From Aedes albopictus (lineage: Eukaryota; Arthropoda; Insecta; Diptera; Culicidae): 64,000 nucleotides of DNA. The stretch lies in contig NC_085137.1 of the NCBI RefSeq assembly GCF_035046485.1, positions 449,802,980 through 449,866,979 of the forward strand, in the 5' to 3' direction. Below, piece by piece: positions 22,689 through 33,115 of this stretch. Both the position numbers and the translations under genes were made by a program. Each line of letters begins with the position of its first letter. Position 1 is the first letter of the stretch. The notes under the pieces were generated by a model. That model was not told the origin of the DNA. It saw only the letters and a list, made by a program, of their open reading frames with translations, and did no database searches.

Positions 22689-23061
22689 AATAGTAAGAAA
22701 TCAAAGCTAGCTTTTCTCAGAGATGGCGCCACAACATTAGAAGTAAAATCATTTTTCTTGTATGGACAAATCGCTGGCTTGCACTTGTTCCGCATCGCAG
22801 CAATCTGTGTCTTGGGGCAAAAAGTTGCAAATTAGAAACAAAATCATTATCCCTACGCGTTTCTTCTGGATTCATTGCAGTAGCAGAGCATTGATTACAT
22901 CACCATACAAATTTCAAGCTGTTTACCTCTTTTTTCCTGACTGGCATTATCCACCCGTGTTGCGCGTGATGTTTCGAGTGGATTGGTGCTAGGCGGCGCC
23001 GCTGTATATGTGAAAAACACGTAGAACTCTAGCGCCGTCTACGATCGTATAGCGTAACCTT
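22689..23061. repeat. 373-bp direct duplication, copy A
   Basis: It runs from AATAGTAAGAAATCAAAGC through AGATGGCGCCAC and GGCGGCGCCGCTGTATATGTG to a GCGCCGTCTACGAT block. It is colinear with 23311-23682 at roughly 85-90% identity by eye. The two copies are 250 bp apart in the same orientation. Confidence 0.9.
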
Positions 23062-23184
23062 CACTGTTACTTTACACTGTTATCACGTTTTCCGCATTTA
23101 TCAGAAAAGCGCCTCTACCGGCACTCTAGCAAAAACGCAGCGGATTGCTTCTCATTGAAAGCTAAAGGTTGAACAAGGGTGTCC

Positions 23185-23295
23185 AGTTAGCCTAGTGGTT
23201 AAGGCTAAGGACCGCCAATCCGAACACGGCGGTTTCAATTCGCGTTCCAGTAAGGAAAATTTTCTCGAAAATATACAAATTCATGCAATGGCGGG
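23185..23295 (+). mobile_element. tRNA-like SINE head between the duplicated copies
   Basis: TAGCCTAGTGGTTAAGG is a consensus box A, and GGCGGTTTCAATTCGCGTTCC sits about 40 nt on at the box B position. Only about 110 bp are recognisable. It lies in the spacer between copies A and B. Confidence 0.6.
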
Positions 23296-23310
23296 CAAAG
23301 AAAGCCCTTT

Positions 23311-23682
23311 AATAGTAGGAAATCAAAGCTTGTTTTTCTCAGAGATGGCGCCACCACATTAAAAGTAAAATCATTTTTCTTGTATGGACAAATCGCTGGC
23401 TTTCACTTGTTCCGCATCGCAGCGATTTGTACCCTGGGGCAAAAAGTTGCAAATTAGAAACAAAATCATTATACCTATGCGTTTCTTCCGAATTCATTAC
23501 AGTAACAGAGAATTTATTACGCCACCATACAAATTTCAAGTTGTTTACTTCTTTTTTTCTGACTGGCATTTTTCACCCGTGTTGCGCATGATGTTTTGAG
23601 TGGATAGGTGCCAGGCGGCGCCGCTGTATATGTGAAAAACACATGGAACACGAGCGCCGTCTATGATTCCGTAGCGCAAACT
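23311..23682. repeat. 373-bp direct duplication, copy B
   Basis: The partner of 22689-23061, carrying the same internal landmarks in the same order (TTCTTGTATGGACAAATCGC, AAAGTTGCAAATTAGAAAC, GGCGGCGCCGCTGTATATGTG). It could be a tandem insertion of a repeat family or a segmental duplication. Confidence 0.9.
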
Positions 23683-23829
23683 TTTCTGCTTGTTTACACT
23701 TGGGGATGACTATTTTAGCTAGTTTGGCCTTGACTGACATTCATGTTTTGACAATTAAATTGAATTTAATAGTTTGGAATGGCAACTTAAGTGACCGGTG
23801 TAATACAAGTAGCCGGTAAATCGACAATA

Positions 23830-24008
23830 GCAGGCAACAGAACAGGGAACTAAAAGAGCAGGTAACAGAAAACTGAACGGTGAACATAACAGATAGCCGA
23901 ATAGGAAACAGAACAAAGGAAACAACATTAAACAGAAACGGAAACTAAACTATTCTCTGAACAGAGAAAAGAATTAAACAAGACCAGAAAAAAGAAAAAG
24001 TAGTAAAT
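23830..24008. repeat. degenerate AGAACAG repeat, block 1
   Basis: Irregular units such as GGTAACAGAAAACTGAACGG and AACAGAGAAAAGAATTAAAC. It is purine-rich on the plus strand, and the same grammar continues at 24915-25285 and 25640-26490. Confidence 0.7.
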
Positions 24009-24011
24009 AAC

Positions 24012-24271
24012 CGAAGGCGGCTAATAACAAGACAGACATCTACCCTCTTGCTCCATATACCTTGGGAGCTACAAGCACACTAGCGCCACGAACGACTTCA
24101 GGGAACAACATCGTGAATGAGTGTGCATGCGATGCTACCATTTCCGTGTACGTATTTGCATGTACACGCACACAATCATATTTTAATGTTCCTGTGAATC
24201 GTTGAGGGCGTTTCAACCATGTCGCCTGCAACAGGGTGGGAGCTGTCTGTCTTGTTATTAGCCGTCTTCGA
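24012..24271. mobile_element. inverted-repeat MITE, CGAAGRCGGCTAATAACAAG ends
   Basis: The left end CGAAGGCGGCTAATAACAAG (then ACAGACA) is mirrored at the right (reverse complement CGAAGACGGCTAATAACAAG, then ACAGACA), about 26 of 27 identical. It has a roughly 200-bp interior without coding capacity. The target duplication is unclear. Confidence 0.75.
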
Positions 24272-24527
24272 AAGAACGCAATAAAGACCAGAACTGATAG
24301 CTGCACAATAACAAAAAATAGAGAACATAGTAAACTGACCTGGAAGTTTGGACTGAGTTTGGTGCAAGTTGAGCGAAGCAGCTACACAGCCTGGATGAAT
24401 TGAAACGATTTGATTAACTAATCCGACGTTTCTGTTTACTGAGCATGAGCAGAGCATAGATGACCGTATAATTCGTATAGTATCTACTCCGTGATTGACC
24501 AGAATAAACTTTTTTTTTTATCTGTAT

Positions 24528-24695
24528 TAACGAGATTTTTAGCCCTGGGCTAGTTCATCTCGGGACCCACGCTTTACTTCCATTCCGAAGGAAGAACTCA
24601 CATTTAGCGAGTTTGTCGGGAGTGGGATTCGATCCCAGGTCCTCGGCGTGATAGTCAAGTATTCTAACCATCGCACCAGATCCGCTCCACAATAA
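24528..24695 (-). mobile_element. tRNA-derived SINE, minus strand
   Basis: On the minus strand a box-A-like GGTGCGATGGTTAGAA is followed about 35 nt later by box-B-like GGGATCGAATCCCAC, then a body with TGAGTTCTTCCTTCGGAATGG and a short A/T end. It differs in sequence from the Feilai-type copies. Confidence 0.65.
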
Positions 24696-24914
24696 TCTGA
24701 ATTGCACAAGGAACCAATAAACGAGGATTGGGAGTTGTTACCGCTCTCAATGTGCATCTTTCAGAATTCCAAACTTTATTAAGTCAATAATGACGCCGGC
24801 CACGTCCTCGAGAAATGAAACCAATGTTAGTGTAATGTGCGTTGCTACAAGAGACCAAGATCATCTCATCTTCACCACGACTGTCATGGGAAGAAGTTTT
24901 TGTTAGTTGTTAGT

Positions 24915-26490
24915 TGCTATGATAGAGAACAGTACAGAGAAAACTGCAAAATAAAACAGAACAGAGCATAATAAAAGAACAACAGAAAACAGAACAAAAA
25001 ATAGAACAGGTAGTCGAACAGAACAGAGAAAACAGCAAAGTACTTAACAGGTAACAGTACTGGGAGCTGAACTGGAACTCATTGAACAATAGGGAACATA
25101 ACAGAAAAAAAAACAACAGATGATGGGAACCAAAAACTGCAAGGAGAACCAAAAGAGAACAGAGCAGACAAGAGAACAATACATAGAAGATAGAACGAAA
25201 CGGAGAACAGAACAGAAATCAGAACAGAGCAGTGAAGAGAATTGTCAGACAAAAGAGGCACAAAACAAGCAACAAAGAAGACGCGGCGACTACTCTTTAT
25301 CCCAACTGGTAACAGTTAATGACATGATCTCGACTTTTTTTGTTGCAGACAAAACGGAAGCTGAATATGTTGTGTATTTTTCAACTCGTGAATAATCAAT
25401 TATTACAAACCAAAAATCGAAACTTTTTGATGATACATCTTCAGCAGCATTGTAGTGTTTACCGACTCGAAGTTACCGCTCGAAAATCACAATGCTAGGC
25501 TTTAAAATCCCTAAATTCGTGGTGCACGATCTTTGTCCTATTCTGTTCAAGTTGGGACAAACGTATGTCGCATTGGGTAGAATGTTGCAACAAAATCAGG
25601 TTGCGACATTGTCGTTATTGTTGCGCGATGGTTGAATTTTGATTCACTAGAACAGAGAAAAACAAAAAGCAAAAGAGAGAATGGCAGAAAACAGAGCTGC
25701 AAAGCAAACAACAGAACATATTCAAGTTCAGGATTGCGGTCTGAGTTCCGAAATTTTTCGAAATCGAAGGTTTTTCGGTCCCAAAAAACGGAAAAATTTC
25801 AAAAACATGTTTCGAAAAACAACTACTAGACGAAGAAACAACAACTTATTCGATTCGCCGAAGAAGATCCAATAGGGATCGAAACGTTGGAAATAGAAAT
25901 GGAAAGCACAGAATGGAACACAAAAACTTAGCAGAGTATAGAACAGACATCTGTGAATAGAATATAATAGGGAACAGAGCTGAGAAAGCAGCAAAGAACA
26001 GAACAGAAAAAAATAGAACACAAAGCAAAATTGAATAAAACAGAGAATTGAATAGGAAACCAAACCGAAATTGAAAACCGAAATAGATAATAGAATGAAA
26101 CAGATTAAATAAGCAAATTAAAGAGCAGAAAACAGAATGAGAATCAGAGCAGAACACAAAATAAAAACAAAAATCTCTGTGAAGAGCAGAGAGTAGAATG
26201 AAATTCAGATCAATGAACAGGAAACACAACAGATAACCAAACATAACCAAACACAAAACAAAATTATTAACAAATCAGATTACGGATATGGGAACAGAAC
26301 TAAAAGCTGATCATAGGAAAGAAAAGACAGAGAAGAATTGAGAATAAAAAAGGGTAAAGAACAAAAATAAAAAAAACAGCGGAGAATGGTATTGTGAATA
26401 AAACTAAGCAGAGTAGAGAATAGGAAACAAAGCAAATATCAAATAACTGAAAAGGAATCAGAACAGAGAGTTGAACAGTTAATCGATTAA
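24915..26490. repeat. degenerate AGAACAGA repeat, main block
   Basis: Long runs of GAACAGAGAACAGAAC-like phrases (24915-25285 and 25640-26490), interrupted at about 25290-25630 by unique sequence. It has no fixed period. The reverse-complement version (TTCTGTTCTC) occupies 35160-35735. Minus-strand open frames rich in Leu, Phe, Ser and Cys are shadows of this composition. Confidence 0.8.
25858..25888 (+). ncRNA. hammerhead-like core motif (candidate)
   Basis: CCGAAGA, then stem GATCC-AATAG-GGATC, then GAAACGTT. This matches the hammerhead order CUGANGA / stem II / GAAA-C-G-UH with one core change (U4 to C) and a loopless two-base-pair stem III, the minimal form known from Penelope-like retroelements. 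No stem I is evident, so it is probably a decayed remnant. Confidence 0.3.
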
Positions 26491-26789
26491 GACGTGTATC
26501 GGAAATTAACTGTAAACGTTCAAAATGCTCTATCTCGAAGCATGGTTGGTCTTTTTATTCCGGTTCTTCTATCAAATCTTCACAATATAATTAAGTTTAA
26601 AACAGCCTGTAAGAGATTTGAAAAATGCTTAGTATCATAAAAAATATGGTTCAATGAGTACACCACACAAAATATCAATAGTACAAAATACTACTTTTTT
26701 TTTTAATGTTGCAATAACTTGTAGCGAAAAAATGTACGGGAAAAAATCTGGAAAATAATATTAATTATTAACAGTTACGTACACATAAC

Positions 26790-27010
26790 ATATTATGTTT
26801 CCAGTTCAAAACCGAATTAGCGACATTTTTTCTTTGACTTCCGCTGCTTTTGCCTTGCGTTGGACACAATGTCGGAAGTGGGGCGCTGTATAGAGCACCA
26901 GGTGTACAATACAGCTCCCCACTTCCGACATTATGTTTAACGCAGGACAAAGGTAGCGGAAGTCAAAGAAAAAATGTCGCTAATTCGGTTTTGAACTGGA
27001 AACATAATAT
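26790..27010. mobile_element. hairpin element with CGGAAGT core (copy 2)
   Basis: A 221-bp foldback with arms of about 104 nt (outer ATATTATGTTTCCAGTTC, mirrored at 26993-27010). Its 55-bp centre matches that of 17068-17190, and similarity extends about 20 nt into each arm (TGCGTYGGAC). The outer arms differ between the two copies. Confidence 0.85.
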
Positions 27011-28430
27011 TACGCAATACCGACTTTCAAAATAATTATTTTCGATAGAAAACCCTCCAATATTTAAAAAATGGTTTATCCCAAAAACACCTGCTTTTTG
27101 GTCGAACTTTAAAGCTCTGTTTTAAAATTCTTCAGGTATTATAAAATTCTGTTGCTTAATTGAAAAAAATTGAATTTTCAGCTTCATGTATTTTTTTTTA
27201 TTTGCGTAATCGTTAGAAGGGTTCCTCAAAAAATGGCCTTAATCCGGTTTAAAGAATTGTTTAAGCATAATTGCGGAGGAACATTTTTCTTTATTTATTT
27301 TTTTTTTCCTTTATAATGAGCATCCATAAAAACAATATATTTGCGCAAAAACATGAAAAAAGGAATACTTTCTCACAGTTTCCGCAATTTCAATTTTTTA
27401 GGAAGTGAACACAATTTTAAGAACATTTGTGTAATGTTTGAGATAAAAGTCCAGATTATTTTTAGAAAATCAGAACCGCCCTTGGTTTTTTTTTTCTAGG
27501 ATTTATATAGTATCTCTAAATATAAAGTTACGCTTTTTTCGAGAACATTATTTTAAAGGCTGTTGTGAACATTTATAGTTAATTTCCGTTACAGTCCTTA
27601 AGGAAACAGAGCTGAAAAAACAGCATTGACGAGAACTGAAAATACAGCAAATAACACTAATTTATTGCATATATTAACTCGATAAGCTGATGATGACTTT
27701 TAATGTAGAATAATGCTCTGAGCTCGAAAACGCGAAGGAAAAAAATACAGTAGAGCGGAAGTTTTTTCGACTTTCCATACAAGGCTGACGATTTGAAATT
27801 GATTTTTGTTCTGTTTTTAAGCAAAGTTGCTCTGTTCGAGATCTAAGACTGCAATGCCGAACTTCCAATAATCGTTATCTTATATTTTTGTAGTTTTTAA
27901 TTTATCCCATTTTTTTCCATTTTTTATAGTCAAAACGAACAACTTGCATCATCAGTTTACGATTTGGACTCTAGCGTTATTTTTGAGAAAGACCTAAGCG
28001 AAACATCACAGAAAATTAAAAAAAAATACTCAGAAACCGAGCAATATTTAAGACAATTCATGGGAATATTATGCAGAACTTTACTATATCAATGTTATGT
28101 TTTATTAAAAAAAAACTTGAAAATTAGTTATTTCAAATATTTTTTTTTCAATTATTTTTCGATATGTCATAGCGGACATATAAAGCAGTTTATTGAACTA
28201 TGGGTCACGATGGAGAAATAAAAAACCAAAAATTTATTTTTCTTTAAAAATGTTGATTATTTGGAAATTGTAGAAATACGCTTCAACAACTGTCGCCAAT
28301 CCGATTTGATGTACGCATAATTTTCAATAAAAAAAAGGTTTTCGGCAAATTTTTGCTAAATGTATTATTTTCAACAAATCAATCTCAAGCATCACCGTGA
28401 CACCAAAAGATAATCCCAGTAACTATGACA
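27011..28430. other. AT-rich stretch, no gene seen
   Basis: Dominated by poly-A/T tracts and AT-rich text. The frames at 27674-27868 and 27964-28221 have no domain and lie in low-complexity composition. Confidence 0.6.
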
Positions 28431-28447
28431 GCCCTTCAAAGCAGAAC

Positions 28448-28498
28448 TCGACACTGAAGAAGTGTGTAAGTCGCAGATGAAATTGGTATTTCTGTCGA
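28448..28498 (+). ncRNA. hammerhead-like motif (candidate)
   Basis: TCGACA (28448-28453) pairs with TGTCGA (28493-28498) as a perfect 6-bp stem I. CTGAAGA (28454-28460) is an exact CUGANGA core and GAAA follows at 28479-28482. The base before stem I's second strand is C, an allowed cleavage nucleotide. Stem II (AGTGTGTAAGTCGCAGAT) pairs poorly, and AAAT/ATTT pairing competes with the core, so activity is doubtful. Confidence 0.35.
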
Positions 28499-28619
28499 AA
28501 GATAAGCAAAGTAGTGGAATTTATAGGAATTTGCTCGTCCTCTCCAGATTTTGTTTAACAGTTTCATATTTAAGTTTTTCTTTTGCAATAGTATAGTTAT
28601 AGTTGAGTGATTTTTTTTT

Positions 28620-28905
28620 TGCCCATATAGCCGAGGCGGTAAACGCACGGGTATTCAGCATGACCATGCTGAGGGTAACGGGTTCGATTCCCGGTCGGTC
28701 CAGGATCTTTTTGTAAAGGAAATTTCCTTGACTTCCTTGGGCATAGAGTATCTTCGTGCCTGCCACACGATATACGCATGCAAAATGGTCATTGGCAGCG
28801 GAATCTCTCAGTTAATAACTGTGGAAGTGCTCATAGAACACTAAGCTGAGAAGCAGGCTTTGTCCCAATGAGGACGTTACGCCAAGAAGAGGAGAAGAAG
28901 AGGAG
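28620..28905 (+). mobile_element. Feilai-type SINE, near full length
   Basis: The head carries TAGCCGAGGCGGTAAACG (box A region) and the exact box B GGTTCGATTCC (about 28679-28689). The body has CTTGACTTCCTTGGGCATAG, and the tail CTAAGCTGAGAAGCAGGCTT then GAGGACGTTACGCCAAGAAG ends in a GAAGA run. Feilai is the abundant tRNA-related SINE of Aedes, and this is the main basis for the organism call. Confidence 0.88.
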
Positions 28906-28989
28906 TTGAGTGATTTTACATTTTAACTAGTGTTTCAAGCATTTTTCATGAAGCTTATGCAATTTTTTTGTCAATTTGAATTGCCCAAA

Positions 28990-29230
28990 ATGCTCTCAAA
29001 TAACGTTTTATTAATTTTTGCTACCTGAGGGGGTGGTCGAAGGTACCGACTTTTGTCAAATCCCATTTACACTCAATCTGGTATGGTCAGGGCGTTAACA
29101 GTGTACAACCAAAATGGTCAAATAAAAACGTTTTATCAAATTTTGCTTCCTGAGGGTCCTCGTGAGTTCAAATCTCACCTGAGCTGTGGATTTTTTCCCA
29201 ATTTAACCAATAATTTACCCATCTGTACAT
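28990..29230. repeat. imperfect direct repeat with a tRNA-like 3' half
   Basis: ACGTTTTATTAATTTTTGCTACCTGAGGG (about 29003) is echoed by ACGTTTTATCAAATTTTGCTTCCTGAGGG (about 29129). The second is followed by GAGTTCAAATCTCACC, a box-B-like T-arm. No full tRNA can be folded by eye. Confidence 0.4.
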
Positions 29231-29399
29231 ATGTACGTTGAGTTATTTGAATTTCATAATTTGACCACACGGATTGGTATTACCGAAAATTTGCACTTCA
29301 AGTGAGTCATTTTACATGGTTATTTTGAAAAAAATCTCTTTTGACTTAAAAATAAAGCTCCTTAGTCGTCGACTAACCGTGACTAAGGAGGACGACAGG

Positions 29400-31255
29400 G
29401 CTGCTTATGAATATTGATGTTATGTGAGTAAATTTAAATTTGTCTTCAAACAGTCAGTTATCCTGGTTATGTAATTTCATATAAATTTACAGTTATGTCA
29501 CCATATTTACCTTCCCCCATACAGAGAGCCCACTTCAAACTATTGTGCAACTGAAAGATTCACTTATTCACCTCTATGATGTACCTTTCATCGGGTGACA
29601 CCTCTTCACAGCATTGACATTGCACTTGAAAGAAAAGCGAGCAGAACACGAAACTGTAGCTTGCGGTGAGTCTGGTGTTTGCAATCCTAACCTAAACATA
29701 TGCACCGCATGCATCTTTTGTGTACCCGGCGGACAGCAGAACATGATTGACGAGGAAGTACTTGATCATCACAACCAAGCGTACCATCATCGCCAATCTT
29801 CTTCACAGACGGTGGTCGTATTCATATCGAATAGAAGAGGTATGGCCCGTGCACTCTTGTCATTGTTTAGAGGAGTATAAAGAAACCAATCTCACAAATT
29901 CTCAAGAAGTGTGTTGGCTCCCCGTGCATGTGCAGTTCATCTATTTTTTTATGTGCCAGTATGTGGTTACTTGTGAAAAGAACAAACGGGGGGGCAAATG
30001 ATCGCCACATGTATCAACTGAAACGGGATACACGTGCAATTATGTCACCCCTCCCCTGCCACCAGATTCGGTTTGTTATTGATAATGTGGGGATGTTCGT
30101 TAGCTGATTACGACTATTGTTTTGTCCGACGACGGTATGACAAATGTTGCAATTACCACGAATCGGTTGTTGGCTAATCGCAATACAGTTAGCACTGCTT
30201 TCTAAATAATACTTCAATAAGCGGTGGTAAGCACTCGATTTCTAATTTCCATGAAATAGTGAGCTTGTTCTATACAATTATTTAATATTAATGCTAAATT
30301 TGATAGTAATACTGCCTGTGAATCTTTGTAAAGCATGAAACTAATCGTACTCAAAATTATATACTTGGGACTGGGACCATTTGGGCAGGAGCACCTATTT
30401 TGGGCACTTGCTGCTACAACTCAGTCAATTTCAAACCGATTGACTTAAATTTCTGTACATGGATAGATATCCCGATCAGAAAGGCATAACAAAATTATAA
30501 CCAGGGTACGAAAAACGGATCACACTGAAAAACAAACGCGGTGCATGTTGGTAACAAAGGCACCCCGCAACAAGCGCATGTCAGGCGATGAGAGCAATAA
30601 AACAAACATCGCTTGCCGTGCGTGTGCGGATATTCCGGCTTTTATGCTGAAATTTTCGACCCACATCATCGAATTCATAAGCATTTGGACGAATTAAGAC
30701 TCTTGCAAACCTCAAAGTCGAGTTTCAGTAGTAAAACAATGCGAAAATCATGATGTGAATAGAACGAGATAAATATTCCTTCCGTTTTGTTGTGAACAAA
30801 CTCGGGAGCGATCTTTGTCATTATCTGCTAACGAAAAAACAAATCGTTGTTGCCGTGCCTTCTTTGTTGCCTATTTTTCGCTTGCGGTGTCGTATTCTGC
30901 GTACGCTGATTATAACCGATTAAGTTATTTATATCAAAGATATTTCATAACAGAATGAGTTATAAAATTCGCCGATTAGGTGTTAAAATAACAAACAATA
31001 TAACTAAAATTGCTCTAGCCATAACATAATTATAACAGGTCTTGATGCAATTATAACAAGCTTATAACAAAATGAGATATAAAAAATCAAGAAAGAAAAA
31101 TAAAATTATATCACATGTTGTTATAAAGTAGTTATAAATATATTGGGTAAAAATTAGGTAGTGTAAAAATTAACTCATTTTTGGGTAATCCATTTTAAGA
31201 GTGATATTTTATTTTTAGTAAAAAGTTACTGGCATCAAAAAACTTCTCCACATAG
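29400..31255. other. mostly unique spacer, no gene called
   Basis: 29500-30250 is balanced in composition. A GCTTGCGGTGAGTCTGG donor-like site occurs near 29665 after a short open frame, but no acceptor partner or protein domain supports an exon. 30360-30520 holds the GGACCATTTGGGCAGGAGCA / TATTTTGGGCACTTG repeat also seen at 33855 and 52790. 30890-31250 is AT-rich with many TTATAAC motifs. Confidence 0.5.
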
Positions 31256-31260
31256 TATAC

Positions 31261-31345
31261 GAAAAACCCAGGGATTCGAACCTAGGACGGCTAGAACCTA
31301 GAACAGGAGCTCGTCGTTTTTACCAGTGAAGCCATCGCAGTACTT
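31261..31345 (-). repeat. tRNA-like repeat, minus strand
   Basis: On the minus strand, box-A-like TGGCTTCACTGG is followed by the exact box B GGTTCGAATCC (31272-31282). Arm pairing and a CCA-ready acceptor are not evident, so it is a tRNA-derived repeat rather than a tRNA gene. Confidence 0.5.
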
Positions 31346-32265
31346 GAAGTGAGGGGCGATATAAGCTGAAATGGTTCTTCATATTGGTAGCTCCTCTATA
31401 AATAGATTCGCTGATCCAACCCGGAGAGGGAAAGTATGACGTCACCATATCCAGTAAGACGTCACCATGCACGTTACTACAGCCCATTTAGTCCCTCAGC
31501 TTCAATGTCGTGCACGCTTGTTGTGCACTAGAGCCAGCGTTCACTACTTCGGAGCTGGAGCCCACATCGCTGTACCGCGAAATGACATCACAAGAAACTG
31601 TTCCTAATACAGTTGGTAGCAATTATATCTTCGTGTTATTAACTAAGTTGAACAGATAGCTAATGACTTTCAAATAGTGAAAAGTGTGGAATTAAGCACT
31701 AAATGCGCCAGCGTTTATTTCCATTGTTTTTCCATGTTTTATTTCATTATTATTTAATGATATGCCTTCTGCAAAGTTGTTCAGTAGTATCATGGCGCTT
31801 AAGTGGTGAATGTTTCGGTGAGAATATCCACCGCAAATTCTTTCAGGAATATTCCCTTGGAGGAATTTATGAATGAATTTTTAAAAGGATAGAAAAAAGC
31901 ATTTCCATAATGAGTCATTGGTGTAATTGTCGATAAAATTTGTAAAGAAACCTTTCGATAAATACTTGGAGTAATTTGTTTTCGAACACACAGCGTTAAG
32001 GAAATCCAAAGGGATATCAAAACACATCGTTTCGCTGTTGAATTAAATATTTTATTAACTCTAATAAAACAACTACACTTCTTTTTTTAGTACATAACTA
32101 TTTCGATCGGCAGATATGCATACACAGATTATCTATGCGGAAAAAAAGCTGTAGTTAATTGTAGTGATATTCACAACTGAGACTGAGTGACCACATACTA
32201 AGAAATTTCGAAGAAAAAAAAAGGGAATTGGATTGGAAAGTTTAACTTTAAAACTAGAACTTAAT
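31346..32265. other. no gene seen
   Basis: Mixed-composition sequence to about 31700, then AT-rich. No domain-bearing frame, no recognised element end. Confidence 0.5.
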
Positions 32266-32269
32266 TAAT

Positions 32270-33115
32270 TACAGAGATCCTTCAGAATTTCTAATATATT
32301 TTACCTGATGGAGAATCCTTTAAGGAATTTGTGATGCATAGGCTAAAAGTAACTTGCTAAGAATGTCTTAAAGAGTCTCCCTTTTGGATTCTCTGAAGAA
32401 TTTCTCAAGGGAGGAAATGTATGTTGGATTTTAAACTTAAGTTAAACCTTGCGGGAAATCCCATCACGAATGATCTGTATACTGTACAATTGAATTCATA
32501 TTAGTAGTTCAAGTTGAGAGCTCCGACAGATCAAAGGCGACGTGATCTGATCGGTGAAATATAATTGGTGAATTTGAATGTGTTTTTGTGTTCTATGATC
32601 AGAGATGATGGTTCATAGGAGTGGTTTACTTGGGATCCCAACATGTATATGAAATAATCTTTCAACAAATCTGTGGGCAAAGTTTTTTGAAGAATTCAAA
32701 GAGTCATGCAAAAATCATGGAGGAATTGTTGAAGAATTTCTTAGAGGATTACCCGGAAGAATACGTGGAGGAATTTCTTATGGATTTTTTGCATATATTC
32801 CTGGAGGAATCCTTTGAAAATTGAAAAAATCTCTAGAGGGATTCCTTGGAGGAAATACCGTAGGAATCTTTTTTTTTTGTAGGAATCATCGGAAGCCTTT
32901 CTTAAGAAATCCTTGAAGAAGTTGCTGAAGAATTCTCCAACCACAATTTCTAAAGGCACTTTAGGGGAAATCTCTTTAAGAAATTTTTTAGAAAAAATTG
33001 ACTGGAGGATCGTCAGAAAGAATTCACGTAGGAATCGTTGCGAAAACTGTCGGAGATCTCTTGAAGAACTTCTAGTGAGCTCCCTAGAAGATCTACAAGG
33101 GAAATACTTTTAATA
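32270..33115. repeat. degenerate GGAATTTCTT/GAAGAATTC repeat
   Basis: Loose repetition of AGAAATCCTTGAAG, GGAGGAATTTCTTATGG and GAAGAACTTCTAG phrases. Acidic, Phe/Leu-rich frames on both strands (32621-33113) are products of this grammar. It is related to 10600-10862. Confidence 0.65.

Noticed and set aside
25728..26256. Hydrophobic Leu/Phe/Cys-rich minus-strand frames resembling membrane proteins
   Set aside because: They are the AGAACAG degenerate repeat read in complement; the mirrored tract at 35372-35830 gives the same composition.
28620..28700. True tRNA gene
   Set aside because: Good pol III boxes, but it is the head of a Feilai-type SINE with the family's body and tail; acceptor-stem pairing is absent. 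The same applies to 11424, 23185, 31261, 51184, 59348 and 60597.
29353..29395. CTCCTTAGTC/GACTAAGGAG hairpin as a terminator or microRNA
   Set aside because: A 10-bp stem with a 13-nt loop is too short for a microRNA precursor, and no gene ends here.
29614..29880. Candidate first exon with a GGTGAGT donor near 29665
   Set aside because: The upstream frame is short and hydrophilic, not a signal peptide, and no in-phase partner exon was found; it cannot be tied to the carbonic anhydrase gene.
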